A stretch of DNA of 64,000 nt, taken from NCBI RefSeq assembly GCF_049898325.1, contig NZ_JAFCXL010000002.1:310001-374000 (forward strand), read 5' to 3'. The stretch's first letter is position 1. Every line of letters begins with the position of its first letter. Made by a program: the position numbers and the translations under genes. This stretch comes from JAFCUW01 sp049898325. GTDB lineage: Bacteria > Pseudomonadota > Gammaproteobacteria > Burkholderiales > Burkholderiaceae_D. The notes under the pieces were generated by a model, which saw only the letters and a list, made by a program, of their open reading frames with translations, made no database searches and had not been told where the DNA came from. This document shows positions 27,221 to 35,645 of the stretch, piece by piece.

Positions 27221-27528
27221 GCTTGCCCGATTCGGTGACGCGGATCGACCTGGCGCCCGAAGTGCTCGATGACTTCGATCGTATCGTTGACCACTACGCG
27301 AATTACCAGGATACCAATGCGGCCGCCCGCATTGAAGAAATCATCGAGGCGATCAATGCGCTGGCGCTCAATCCCCTGCTCGGCAGACCCGCAGCGAGGG
27401 GCAAGCGGGAACTGGTGATTGGCCGCCAGGGGCGCGGGTGTATTGCGCTCTACCAGTATATTGACGTCATCGACACCATTTTTGTGCTGGCCGTGCGCAG
27501 CCAGCGCGAGGCGGGCTACGAGCGTTAA
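27217..27528 (+). CDS. ParE/RelE family toxin
   Basis: 103 residues starting at GTG 27217 inside the antitoxin stop. It is a ParE/RelE fold: DLAPEVLDDFDRIVDHYANY in the helical hairpin, LNPLLGRPAARGKRELVIGRQG in the strand region, and the C-terminal IDVIDTIFVLAVRSQREAGYER, close to the family's R-x-x-R end. ParE members poison gyrase and RelE members cut mRNA; the sequence alone does not decide. Its last codons overlap the convergent thioesterase stop by 4 bp. Confidence 0.88.
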   Translation: MSLPDSVTRIDLAPEVLDDFDRIVDHYANYQDTNAAARIEEIIEAINALALNPLLGRPAARGKRELVIGRQGRGCIALYQYIDVIDTIFVLAVRSQREAGYER

Positions 27529-27953
27529 GACACTTCGATGGTGGCCAGCACCGCGCGCACCGCGTCGGGGATGGGCACCGGCCGGTTCGTGTCGCGGTCG
27601 ACGTAGACGTGGACGAAGTGGCCGGCGGCCGCCGCGCTGGTCTCGTCGTTGCGAAACAGCGCCAGTTGATAGCGCACGCTCGAATTGCCCAGCTTGGCCA
27701 CGCGCAGCCCCACGTGGACCGTATCGGGAAAACTGATCGAACTGAAATACGAACAGCCGCTGTCGACCACCAGCCCCACCACCCGGTCGGCGTGCAGATC
27801 GAGCGCGCCGCGCGCGATCAGGAACTGGTTCACGGCCGTGTCGAAATACGAGTAATAGACGACATTGTTGACGTGCTGGTAGGCGTCATTGTCCATCCAG
27901 CGGGTGGCGATGCTGAGAAAGTGGGGGAAATCTGCTCGTGTGGCGTCACGCAT
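27525..27953 (-). CDS. Acyl-CoA thioesterase, 4HBT/YbgC-like hotdog fold
   Basis: 142 residues. A hotdog-fold thioesterase with the catalytic segment TRWMDNDAYQHVNNVVYYSYFDTAVNQFL (Asp after R-W-M, the DxxxHVNN pattern) and SYFSSISFPDTVHVGLRVAK. It hydrolyses acyl-CoA thioesters; the chain specificity cannot be read. Its stop overlaps the convergent toxin gene by 4 bp, suggesting the toxin-antitoxin pair was inserted snugly or has drifted to this boundary. It lies 52 bp after hslO on the same strand and may share its transcript. Confidence 0.85.
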   Translation of the reverse strand: MRDATRADFPHFLSIATRWMDNDAYQHVNNVVYYSYFDTAVNQFLIARGALDLHADRVVGLVVDSGCSYFSSISFPDTVHVGLRVAKLGNSSVRYQLALFRNDETSAAAAGHFVHVYVDRDTNRPVPIPDAVRAVLATIEVS

Positions 27954-28005
27954 GGAACGGTCCCGTCAGTCGGTGAATGAGGGGGCACGGCGGCCCCCGG
28001 CAACC

Positions 28006-28968
28006 TCAGTGCTTGGCCTCGCCCGCGGGCATCAACAGCTCGACGGGCGCATCGGTGACGAACAACTGCGCGCAGTCGACCTTGTCGAATTCGTAGTGCT
28101 TGCCGCAAAAATCGCAGTCGATCGCCAGTTGGCCCAGTTCGGCCAGCGCTTCCTCGACCTCCGCCTGGCCCAGCATCTTGAGCATATTGCCCACCTTGTC
28201 GCGCGTGCAGCTGCAATGAAATTGCGGGTGGGCGGGCTCGAACACGCGGATGGTTTCTTCCCAGAACAGGCGGTTCATCAGGGTCTGGATATCGGTCGAG
28301 AGCAACTCTTCCTGCTTCAGGGTCGAGGCCAGGGTGACGGCGCGGTTCCAGGTTTCCAGGTCGTCTTCGGCGCTGGCCTGCTTGACCTGGTCATCCTTGC
28401 CGCTGTGGCGCGGCAGCTTTTGCAGCAGCAAGCCGCGCGAGACGCTGTCGTTGGCGCCCAGCCACAAGCGGGTGTCGAGCTGCTCGGAGCGCAACATGTA
28501 ATTTTCGATGACGGTGGCCATGTCCTCGCCGTCGAGGGGGACGATGCCCTGGTAGGCTTGCTGGCCGGGCATCTTGTCGGCCGGATCGAGCGTGATGACG
28601 AAGCGCCCCTTGCCGCTGGCGTTGAGCAGGTCCGTCAGCGAGGCGTCGTCGGCCACCACGGCGTCTTCGGCCAGCTTGGCGGTGGCGCGCAGGCGTAGGT
28701 CGGAGTCGCACTCGACCACCAGCAGGCGCACGGGGCCGTCGCCATGGATCTGCATGACGATGGCGCCATTGAATTTCAGGTTGGCCGACAGCAGGGCGGC
28801 GGCCGCCACCATTTCGCCCAGCACCGTCTTGACGGCGGCCGGGTAGGCCTGGCGCGATTGAATTTCGCGCCAGGTGTCGGAAATTTCGACGAATTCACCG
28901 CGCACGGCGGCATTGTCGAAAATAAATTTTTGCAGGGTGTCCGTGCTGGCGATAGTGATCGTCGTCAT
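28006..28968 (-). CDS. hslO: Redox-regulated chaperone Hsp33
   Basis: 320 residues. A cytoplasmic holdase activated by oxidation. The N-terminal chaperone domain (FIFDNAAVRGEFVEISDTW, GDGPVRLLVVECDSDLRLRA) is followed by a linker and a C-terminal zinc switch with the four cysteines in FHCSCTRDKV (CxC) and IDCDFCGKHYEF (CxxC). Starts 3 bp after the carbonic-anhydrase-like gene, so the two are translated from one mRNA. Confidence 0.96.
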   Translation of the reverse strand: MTTITIASTDTLQKFIFDNAAVRGEFVEISDTWREIQSRQAYPAAVKTVLGEMVAAAALLSANLKFNGAIVMQIHGDGPVRLLVVECDSDLRLRATAKLAEDAVVADDASLTDLLNASGKGRFVITLDPADKMPGQQAYQGIVPLDGEDMATVIENYMLRSEQLDTRLWLGANDSVSRGLLLQKLPRHSGKDDQVKQASAEDDLETWNRAVTLASTLKQEELLSTDIQTLMNRLFWEETIRVFEPAHPQFHCSCTRDKVGNMLKMLGQAEVEEALAELGQLAIDCDFCGKHYEFDKVDCAQLFVTDAPVELLMPAGEAKH

Positions 28969-28971
28969 GCT

Positions 28972-29496
28972 TTATCCAATCTTGGTCAAGTCTGTTCGGT
29001 AAGTTTTGCCGCGTTGTACATAGCCGTCGGCAATCGCGGCCAGGCGGGCGATGTCGGCGGACTCGAGCGTGCGCACCGCCTTGGCGGGGCTGCCGATGAT
29101 CAGGCTGTAGTCGGGAAACTGCTTGCCCTCGGTGACCAGGGCGCCGGCGCCCACCAGGCAGCCCTTGCCGATGGTCGCGCCGTTCATGATCACCGCCTGT
29201 ATGCCGATCAGCGAGCCGTCGCCGATGGTGCAACCGTGCAGCATCGCCATGTGGCCGATCGACACCCCTTCGCCCACCTCGAGGGGATAACCCATGTCGG
29301 TGTGCATCACGGTGCCTTCCTGCACATTGCTGCCCGCACCGATGCTGATGCGTTCATTGTCGCCGCGCAGGGTGACGCCGTACCAGATGGTGGCGTTGGC
29401 GCCGAGGGTAACTTTGCCGATCAGGTTGGCCGATTCGGCCACCCAGGCGCTGGGATCGATCTGGGGCGCGTCAGCACCGAGTTGGTAGATAGCCAT
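28972..29496 (-). CDS. Gamma carbonic anhydrase family protein (YrdA-like)
   Basis: 174 residues of left-handed parallel beta-helix hexapeptide repeats (GKVTLGANATIWYGVTLRGD, GCTIGDGSLIGIQAVIMNGA). Zinc ligands are typical: His in TVMHTDMG and the pair in SIGHMAMLHGCTIG. Whether it hydrates CO2 or acts in another capacity, as in YrdA/CaiE relatives, is undecided. Start ATG 29496 gives the family start MAIYQLGADAPQ; upstream codons in frame cover a promoter-like region. In operon with hslO. Confidence 0.92.
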   Translation of the reverse strand: MAIYQLGADAPQIDPSAWVAESANLIGKVTLGANATIWYGVTLRGDNERISIGAGSNVQEGTVMHTDMGYPLEVGEGVSIGHMAMLHGCTIGDGSLIGIQAVIMNGATIGKGCLVGAGALVTEGKQFPDYSLIIGSPAKAVRTLESADIARLAAIADGYVQRGKTYRTDLTKIG

Positions 29497-29653
29497 GTTG
29501 CCCCTATGATGGTGGGTGAGTGTCGAAGAGCCAGTGTTGGGGTATTTTACGCCCCCCGCGGCCGCGATCGGCAAGCAGCCCATGTGGGGACGCTCGGCAA
29601 GAATGCAACAGGCCGGTATAATCCGAACGGTCGTTCTTTTATTTGAGAGTTCC

Positions 29654-30526
29654 ATGAAACCGTCCCGATCCGAATTCATCGCCGTGCGCGGCCTGCGCAC
29701 CCACGTGCGCCATTGGGGCCGCGAAGGCGCGCCCATCATTTTCATGGTGCACGGCTGGATGGACGTGGGCGCCTCGTTCCAGTTCGTGGCCGATCACCTG
29801 GCCGGCGACTGGCACGTCATCGCGCCCGACTGGCGCGGCTTCGGCCTGACCGAGCGGGGGCCGGGCGACACCTATTATTTTCCCGATTACCTGGGCGACC
29901 TGGACGCCATGCTCGACCATTATTCGCCAGATGAACCCGTCAATCTGCTGGGCCACAGCATGGGCGGCAATATCGTCGGCCTGTATGCGGGCATCCGGCC
30001 GCAGCGGGTGCGCCGCCTGATCAACCTGGAAGGCTTCGGCATGAAGGCGAGCCGGCCCGAGCAGGCGCCCGGCCAGTACGCGCGCTGGCTCGACGGCCTG
30101 CGCGAGTGTACGCCCCTGCGCAGCTACCCCAGCCTGGCGGCGGTGGCGGCGCGCCTGCAAAAAACCAATCCACGGCTGTCGGACGCGCGCGCGGCCTTCC
30201 TGGCGCCGCACTGGTCGGCGCCCGACGATGCCGGCCAGTTCGTGATCCTGGGCGACCCGGCGCACAAGAAGCCGGGGCCGATCCTGTACCGGGTGGAGGA
30301 GGTGATGGCGTGCTGGAGCGCGATCACGGCGCCCGTGCTGTGGGTCGAGGCGGAACAGACCAATATGTGGGAATGGATGGGGCCGAAGGCGCAGGCGCGC
30401 GTGGAAATCGACCGGCGCCTGGGCCACCTGCGCCAGGTGCAGGCGCACATGCTCGCTGACGCGGGCCACATGCTCCATCACGACCAGCCCGAACACCTGG
30501 CGGGCCTGATCGAGGCCTTCCTGTAA
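29654..30526 (+). CDS. Alpha/beta hydrolase
   Basis: 290 residues. Alpha/beta-hydrolase fold with oxyanion HGWMD (IIFMVHGWMDVG), nucleophile elbow GHSMGG (VNLLGHSMGGNIVGLYAG) and the catalytic His in LADAGHMLHHDQPEHLA. The acid is probably the Glu in VLWVEAEQT. Substrate unknown. A TATAAT at 29617-29622 is a likely -10; GAGAG lies before ATG 29654. It heads a long run of forward genes. Confidence 0.9.
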   Translation: MKPSRSEFIAVRGLRTHVRHWGREGAPIIFMVHGWMDVGASFQFVADHLAGDWHVIAPDWRGFGLTERGPGDTYYFPDYLGDLDAMLDHYSPDEPVNLLGHSMGGNIVGLYAGIRPQRVRRLINLEGFGMKASRPEQAPGQYARWLDGLRECTPLRSYPSLAAVAARLQKTNPRLSDARAAFLAPHWSAPDDAGQFVILGDPAHKKPGPILYRVEEVMACWSAITAPVLWVEAEQTNMWEWMGPKAQARVEIDRRLGHLRQVQAHMLADAGHMLHHDQPEHLAGLIEAFL

Positions 30527-30583
30527 CGGCGCATCGCAGCATGCGCCCCCACCGGCGCGAGCGATCCGACGTACAATATCAGC

Positions 30584-31417
30584 ATGCTCAATGTTGACCT
30601 GCACAGCCACACCAACGTCTCCGACGGCGTCCTCGCGCCCGCCGCGGTGGCGAAGTACGCGCGCCAGGCCGGCGTCGATGTCTGGGGCCTGACCGACCAC
30701 GACGAAGTGGGCGGGATTGCCGCCGGGCGCGCCGCCGCCGCCGCCGTGGGGCTGGGCTTTGTGCCCGGGGTGGAAATTTCCATCACCTGGGCCAACCAGA
30801 CCGTGCACATCGTCGGCCTGCGCATCGATGAAACCAATCCCGTGCTGCTGGCCGGCCTGGGCGCCACCCGCAGCGGCCGCGACGCGCGCGGGCGCGAAAT
30901 TTCCGCGCAACTGGCCAAGGCCGGCTATCCGGGCGCCTACGAAGGCGCTCTCAAGTACGTCGGCAATCCCGACCTGATGTCGCGCACCCACTTTGCCCGC
31001 TACCTGATCGAATGCGGCGCCGCCAGCAATATCGGCGAGGTGTTCCGCAAGTTTCTCAGCGAAGGCAAACCCGGTTATGTGCCGCACCGCTGGGCCTCGC
31101 TGGAAGAGGCGGTGGGCTGGATCAAGGCCGCCGGCGGCATCGCCGTGGTGGCCCATCCGGGCCGCTACAAGTTTTCGCCGCTGGCCGAAGGGGTGCTGTT
31201 CGACGAATTCAAGCAGTTGGGCGGCAGCGCCATCGAAGTCGTCACGGGCAGCCACACGCCCGACCAGTATCCCGTGTACGCCGAACTGGCGCGCCGCTAC
31301 GGCTTTCTCGCCTCGCGCGGCACCGACTTCCACGCACCGGGCGAATCGCGCGCCGATTTCGCCCTGTTGCCGCCGTTGCCCTCGGGCGTCAAGCCCATCT
31401 GGCACGACTGGTTTTAA
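30584..31417 (+). CDS. rnm: PHP-domain 5'-3' exoribonuclease/nucleoside bisphosphate phosphatase (RNase AM type)
   Basis: 277 residues, matching YciV/RNase AM, which matures 5' ends of rRNA and hydrolyses 3',5'-nucleoside bisphosphates. The PHP metal site is complete: VDLHSHTNVSDG, GLTDHDEVGG, VPGVEISITW, SRTHFARYL, VVAHPGRYKFS and RGTDFHAPGES. An AT-rich TACAAT hexamer ends only 6 bp before the ATG and no Shine-Dalgarno site is visible, so the mRNA may be leaderless. Confidence 0.92.
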   Translation: MLNVDLHSHTNVSDGVLAPAAVAKYARQAGVDVWGLTDHDEVGGIAAGRAAAAAVGLGFVPGVEISITWANQTVHIVGLRIDETNPVLLAGLGATRSGRDARGREISAQLAKAGYPGAYEGALKYVGNPDLMSRTHFARYLIECGAASNIGEVFRKFLSEGKPGYVPHRWASLEEAVGWIKAAGGIAVVAHPGRYKFSPLAEGVLFDEFKQLGGSAIEVVTGSHTPDQYPVYAELARRYGFLASRGTDFHAPGESRADFALLPPLPSGVKPIWHDWF

Positions 31418-31511
31418 AACTTGAAATCGGCCTGCGCGGCCGCATCTTCGGCTTGACTAATGCTGAGCCGACGGCGCGCGCGCCATCCCTGACTTGCCTG
31501 CGGAGATTGCC

Positions 31512-32396
31512 ATGAAACGTATCGTGTTGTTCCTTGCTACCAACCTCGCCGTGATGCTGGTGTTGTCCGTCGTCCTCAATGTGCTGGGTGTGGGCAGCGC
31601 CGTCACCGCGCAAGGCATCAACGTGGGCGCCTTGCTGGTGTTCTCGCTGGTGGTCGGTTTTACGGGGTCGATCTTTTCGCTGTTGATCAGCAAACCCATG
31701 GCCAAGTGGTCGACGGGCGCGCGGGTGATCGACAATCCCGCCAATTCGACCGAGCTGTGGCTGGTGCAAACCGTGCGCCAGCTGGCCGAACGGGCCGGCA
31801 TCGCCATGCCCGAGGTGGCCGTGTACGACGGCGAGCCGAACGCCTTCGCCACCGGCGCGTTCAAAAATGCCGCGCTGGTGGCAGTGTCGACGGGCCTGCT
31901 GCAAAGCATGAACCGCGAGGAAGTCGAAGCCGTGCTGGGCCATGAAATCGCCCACGTGGCCAATGGCGACATGGTCACCCTCACCCTGATCCAGGGCGTG
32001 GTCAACACCTTCGTTATCTTCATGGCGCGGGTGGTGGGCTTCTTTGTCGACAAGGTGCTGTTGCGCGGCAACAGCGACCGCGGCCCCGGCATCGGTTACA
32101 TGGTGACCGTGTTTGTCTGCGAAATCATTTTCGGGCTGGTCGCCTCCATCATCGTCGCCTGGTTTTCGCGCCAGCGCGAATTTCGCGCCGATGCCGGCTC
32201 GGCCAAGCTGCTCGGCTCGCCCCTGCCCATGCAGCGCGCGCTGGCCCGCCTGTCCGGCCAGCATCCGGGCGAGCTGCCGCAGAGCATGAATGCGCTGGGC
32301 ATTTCCGGCGCCAACTCGGGCTGGGGCGCCCTGTTCGCCACCCATCCGCCGATGGAACAGCGGATTGCGGCATTGCAGGGCCAACAGCCCGTTTAA
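31512..32396 (+). CDS. htpX: Membrane metalloprotease HtpX
   Basis: 294 residues. Stress-linked inner-membrane zinc protease that degrades misfolded membrane proteins. Two N-terminal membrane helices (FLATNLAVMLVLSVVLNVLG and a second near 40-60), the zinc motif HEIAH in VLGHEIAHVANGDMVTLTLI, two more helices, and the third ligand Glu in REFRADAGSAKL. ATG 31512 follows CGGAG; a preceding in-frame ATG at 31494 is not HtpX-like. Confidence 0.96.
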   Translation: MKRIVLFLATNLAVMLVLSVVLNVLGVGSAVTAQGINVGALLVFSLVVGFTGSIFSLLISKPMAKWSTGARVIDNPANSTELWLVQTVRQLAERAGIAMPEVAVYDGEPNAFATGAFKNAALVAVSTGLLQSMNREEVEAVLGHEIAHVANGDMVTLTLIQGVVNTFVIFMARVVGFFVDKVLLRGNSDRGPGIGYMVTVFVCEIIFGLVASIIVAWFSRQREFRADAGSAKLLGSPLPMQRALARLSGQHPGELPQSMNALGISGANSGWGALFATHPPMEQRIAALQGQQPV

Positions 32397-32414
32397 AAAA
32401 ATCAAACAGACCCG

Positions 32415-33035
32415 ATGAGCCAATTTTTCACGATTCACCCGGACAACCCGCAAGCGCGCCTGATCAAGCAGGCCGCGCAGATCATCCACGGCGGCGGCAT
32501 CGTCGCCCTGCCCACCGACTCGTGTTACGCGCTGGTGTGCCACCTCGACGACAAGGCCGCGGTGGAACGCCTGCGCCGTATCCGCGGCATCGACGAAAAG
32601 CAGCACCTGACCTTGCTGTGCCGCGACCTGTCGGAAATTGCCCTGTATGCGCGGGTCGACAACCGCCAGTTCCGCCTGCTCAAGTCGGCCACCCCGGGAC
32701 CGTTCACGGTGATCCTCGAAGCGACCCGCGAGGTGCCGCGGCGCCTGTCGCACCCGTCGCGCAAGACCATCGGCCTGCGCGTGCCCGAACACGGCGTGGC
32801 CAGCGCCCTGCTGGAAGAACTGGGCCAGCCCCTGATCGGCACCACCCTGATCATGCCCGACGGCGAACTGCTCAACGACGCCGAGGACATCCGCGAACGC
32901 CTGGCCAAGCTGGTCGACCTGGTCATCGATGGCGGCCCCTGCCCGATGGCGCCCACCACCGTCATCGACCTGAGCGGCGAGCAGCCGCTGCTGATACGCC
33001 AGGGCCGCGGCGACGCCGCCGTATTCGGCCTGTAA
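32415..33035 (+). CDS. YciO/Sua5/TsaC family protein
   Basis: 206 residues of the YrdC fold: GGGIVALPTDSCYALVCHLD, RRIRGIDEKQHLTLLCRDLS, TPGPFTVILEATREVPRRL, RKTIGLRVPEH and PTTVIDLSGEQPLLIRQGRG. Relatives make threonylcarbamoyl-adenylate for tRNA t6A37; this length and the Q-H-L-T-L-L pattern fit the YciO subgroup, for which that activity is less certain. It lies 18 bp after htpX. Confidence 0.88.
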   Translation: MSQFFTIHPDNPQARLIKQAAQIIHGGGIVALPTDSCYALVCHLDDKAAVERLRRIRGIDEKQHLTLLCRDLSEIALYARVDNRQFRLLKSATPGPFTVILEATREVPRRLSHPSRKTIGLRVPEHGVASALLEELGQPLIGTTLIMPDGELLNDAEDIRERLAKLVDLVIDGGPCPMAPTTVIDLSGEQPLLIRQGRGDAAVFGL

Positions 33036-33084
33036 GCGGGCGCCCCTTCCACCCCGCGCCGCCGGTTCGCCGGCGGCGCTCTGT

Positions 33085-33099
33085 TAGAATCGACCCATG
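33085..33099 (+). promoter_or_regulatory. Extended -10 element next to the M50 protease start
   Basis: TGTTAGAAT (extended -10, TG-N-TAGAAT) ends 6 bp before the ATG at 33097. Transcription would begin at or within a base or two of the start codon, giving a leaderless mRNA. No Shine-Dalgarno sequence is present. Confidence 0.5.
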
Positions 33100-33765
33100 A
33101 ACGAAATTATCCAGGCGATCGCCGTGTATGCCTTGCCGGTCATCTTCGCGATCACCTTGCACGAAGCGGCCCATGCGTATGCGGCCAAGTATTTTGGCGA
33201 CGACACCGCATTTGCCCAGGGCCGCATGAGCCTGAACCCCATGCGCCACATCGATCCCTTCGGCACCCTGGTGCTGCCAGCCTTGCTCTATATCACCAGC
33301 AAATCGCTGGGCTACCCCATGTTGCTCGGCTACGCCAAGCCCGTGCCGGTCGACTACAGCCGCCTGCGCAATCCGAAAAAGCAGATGGCCTTCGTGGCGC
33401 TGGCGGGGCCGATGGCCAATTTCATCATGGCGCTGGGCTGGATCATTTTCGCCTTGCTGCTGTCGAAATTGCAGGTCACGGAACTGTATCCGTTCAAGGT
33501 GGCCCAGGCCGGCATCCTCACCAACTGCGTGATGTTCGTGTTTAACTTGTTGCCCATTCCCCCCCTCGATGGCAGCCGCGTGGTGTACGCCCTGTTGCCG
33601 AACCGCCTGGCCGCGCAGTACGCCAAAATCGAGCCCTACGGCATGTTCATCGTGCTCGGCTTACTGGTGCTGCAACTGCTTAATTATTGGTTTGTGCCCA
33701 TGATGGCCCTGACGCAAATGCTGCTGCGCTGGACTGCCTTTCCTTTCCGATTGCTGCTCGGCTAA
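33097..33765 (+). CDS. Site-2 protease family protein (M50)
   Basis: 222 residues, an intramembrane zinc metalloprotease of the short M50 group. Zinc motif HEAAH in ITLHEAAHAYAAKYFGDD within the first membrane segment; the third ligand Asp is in FNLLPIPPLDGSRVVYALL. Four to five hydrophobic segments, no PDZ domain, so it is not RseP. Substrate unknown. trpS begins 6 bp after its stop. Confidence 0.92.
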   Translation: MNEIIQAIAVYALPVIFAITLHEAAHAYAAKYFGDDTAFAQGRMSLNPMRHIDPFGTLVLPALLYITSKSLGYPMLLGYAKPVPVDYSRLRNPKKQMAFVALAGPMANFIMALGWIIFALLLSKLQVTELYPFKVAQAGILTNCVMFVFNLLPIPPLDGSRVVYALLPNRLAAQYAKIEPYGMFIVLGLLVLQLLNYWFVPMMALTQMLLRWTAFPFRLLLG

Positions 33766-33771
33766 GCGCCC

Positions 33772-34974
33772 ATGTATCCTGATCGCGTCGTTTCCGGCAT
33801 GCGCCCCACCGGGGCCATGCACCTGGGGCACTATCACGGGGCCCTGAAAAATTGGGTCAAGTTGCAGGCCCAGCAGCCCTGCCTGTTTTTCGTCGCCGAC
33901 TGGCACGCCCTCACCACCCACTACGACGACCCTGCCATCATCGAGCGGGCCACCTGGGACATGCTGGTCGACTGGCTGGCGGCCGGCGTCGATCCCTCGC
34001 AGGCGACCCTGTTCATCCAGTCGAAGGTGCCGGAACACGCCGAACTGCACCTGCTGCTGTCGATGGCGACGCCGCTGACCTGGCTCGAACGGGTGCCCAC
34101 CTACAAGGACCAGATCGACAACCTGGCCGGGCGCGACCTCACCACCTACGGCTTTCTCGGCTACCCGCTGCTGCAGGCGGCCGACGTGCTGATCTACCGG
34201 GCCAGCGAAGTGCCGGTGGGTGAGGACCAGGTGCCGCACATCGAAATGATGCGCGAACTGGCGCGCCGCTTCAACCACTTGTATGGCAAGGAAGCCGGCT
34301 TCGAAGAGAAGGCCCAGGCCGCCGTCAGGAAACTGGGCAGCAAGCGCGCCAAGCTGTACCTGGAACTGCGCACCGACTACCAGCAGGACGGCAAGGAAGC
34401 GGCCCTCGAGCAGGCCCGCGCCATGCTCGACGATGCCGCCAGCCTGAGCAATATCGACCGCGAACGCCTGTTCGGCTACCTCGAGGGCAGCCGCAAGCTG
34501 ATCCTGGCCCTGCCGCGGGCAACCTTGAGCAGCGCCTCGCGCCTGCCGGGACTGGACGGGCGCAAGATGTCCAAGAGCTATGGCAACGCCATCGGCCTGC
34601 GCGAGGACCGCGACAGCGTCACCAAAAAAGTGCGGACCATGCCGACCGACCCCGCGCGCGTGCGGCGCACCGACGCGGGCGATCCCGCCAAGTGCCCCGT
34701 GTTCCAATTGCACCAGGTCTATACCGACGACGCCACGCGCGACTGGGTGCAGAAGGGCTGCACGTCGGCGGCGATTGGTTGCATCGAGTGCAAGCAGCCC
34801 GTGATCGACGCCATCATCGCCGAGCAGCAACCCATGCACGAGCGCGCCCAGCAGTACCTGGACGACCCCACCCTGGTCCGCGCCATCGTCGCCGACGGTT
34901 GCGACCAGGCCCGCAAGCTGGCCCAGGAAACCATGCGCGACGTGCGCGAGGCAATGGGGCTGGGCTACCTGTGA
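33772..34974 (+). CDS. trpS: Tryptophan--tRNA ligase
   Basis: 400 residues. Class I synthetase charging tRNA-Trp. HIGH-type motif GAMHLGHYHGAL, and KMSKS motif in LDGRKMSKSYGNAIGL. It carries an insertion of about 60 residues before KMSKS (ARRFNHLYGKEAGFEEKAQA to RATLSSASRLPG) seen in the longer beta-proteobacterial TrpS group. It lies 6 bp after the M50 gene with no clear ribosome site, so translation is probably coupled. Confidence 0.96.
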   Translation: MYPDRVVSGMRPTGAMHLGHYHGALKNWVKLQAQQPCLFFVADWHALTTHYDDPAIIERATWDMLVDWLAAGVDPSQATLFIQSKVPEHAELHLLLSMATPLTWLERVPTYKDQIDNLAGRDLTTYGFLGYPLLQAADVLIYRASEVPVGEDQVPHIEMMRELARRFNHLYGKEAGFEEKAQAAVRKLGSKRAKLYLELRTDYQQDGKEAALEQARAMLDDAASLSNIDRERLFGYLEGSRKLILALPRATLSSASRLPGLDGRKMSKSYGNAIGLREDRDSVTKKVRTMPTDPARVRRTDAGDPAKCPVFQLHQVYTDDATRDWVQKGCTSAAIGCIECKQPVIDAIIAEQQPMHERAQQYLDDPTLVRAIVADGCDQARKLAQETMRDVREAMGLGYL

Positions 34975-34999
34975 AATCAACGATGGACACCGTCTCGCC

Positions 35000-35584
35000 A
35001 TGAGCCTTGTTTCTTCCTGGGTGGCCCGCTGGGCGCCGCTGGCCCCGCCTGGCAAGGTGCTCGACCTGGCCTGCGGCATGGGCCGCCACGCCCATCACTT
35101 CGCCGCGCTCGGTCATCCCGTGCTGGCGGTCGACCGCGATGCCAGCGCCCTGATCCACGCGGCGGGAGAGGGCATCGTCACCGTGCACGCCGACCTGGAA
35201 AGCGAGGATGCGACCTGTGCGGCGCAGCGCGCGCTGATCCTGCGGCCGGGGCAGTTTGCCACCATCGTCGTCACCAATTACCTGCACCGTCCCCTGATGG
35301 CGGCGCTGCTGGCCAGCCTGGCGCCGGACGGCATGCTGATCTATGAAACTTTTGCCGCCGGCAACGAGGCGTATGGCAAGCCGTCCAATCCCGCCTTCCT
35401 GCTGCAGCCGGGCGAGCTGCAGGCCTTGGCCGATGCGGCCGGCTTGCGCGTGCTGGCCGTCGAGGATGTGCATGTAATGACGCCGAACGAGGCCCTAATC
35501 GGGCGTATCTGCGCCGTTGGCCCCGCATTCACGTTACCAAACGTAAAGCTCGACGTTTCGGGCGGGCTTTCTAGTCAAGAATGA
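35000..35584 (+). CDS. Class I SAM-dependent methyltransferase
   Basis: 194 residues. Rossmann-type methyltransferase with motif I VLDLACGMGRHAHHFAALGH, motif II VLAVDRDASAL and a later LIYETFAAGNEAYGKP segment typical of TehB/SAM methyltransferases with small substrates. Target unknown. It follows trpS by 25 bp and is likely cotranscribed; dapA follows 61 bp later behind a TACAAT-type -10. Confidence 0.85.
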   Translation: MSLVSSWVARWAPLAPPGKVLDLACGMGRHAHHFAALGHPVLAVDRDASALIHAAGEGIVTVHADLESEDATCAAQRALILRPGQFATIVVTNYLHRPLMAALLASLAPDGMLIYETFAAGNEAYGKPSNPAFLLQPGELQALADAAGLRVLAVEDVHVMTPNEALIGRICAVGPAFTLPNVKLDVSGGLSSQE

Positions 35585-35645
35585 ACCACGGGAGCGGCCT
35601 ATCCGCTACAATCAGGTTTTTCCAGGTCACCAACATTCAGACATT

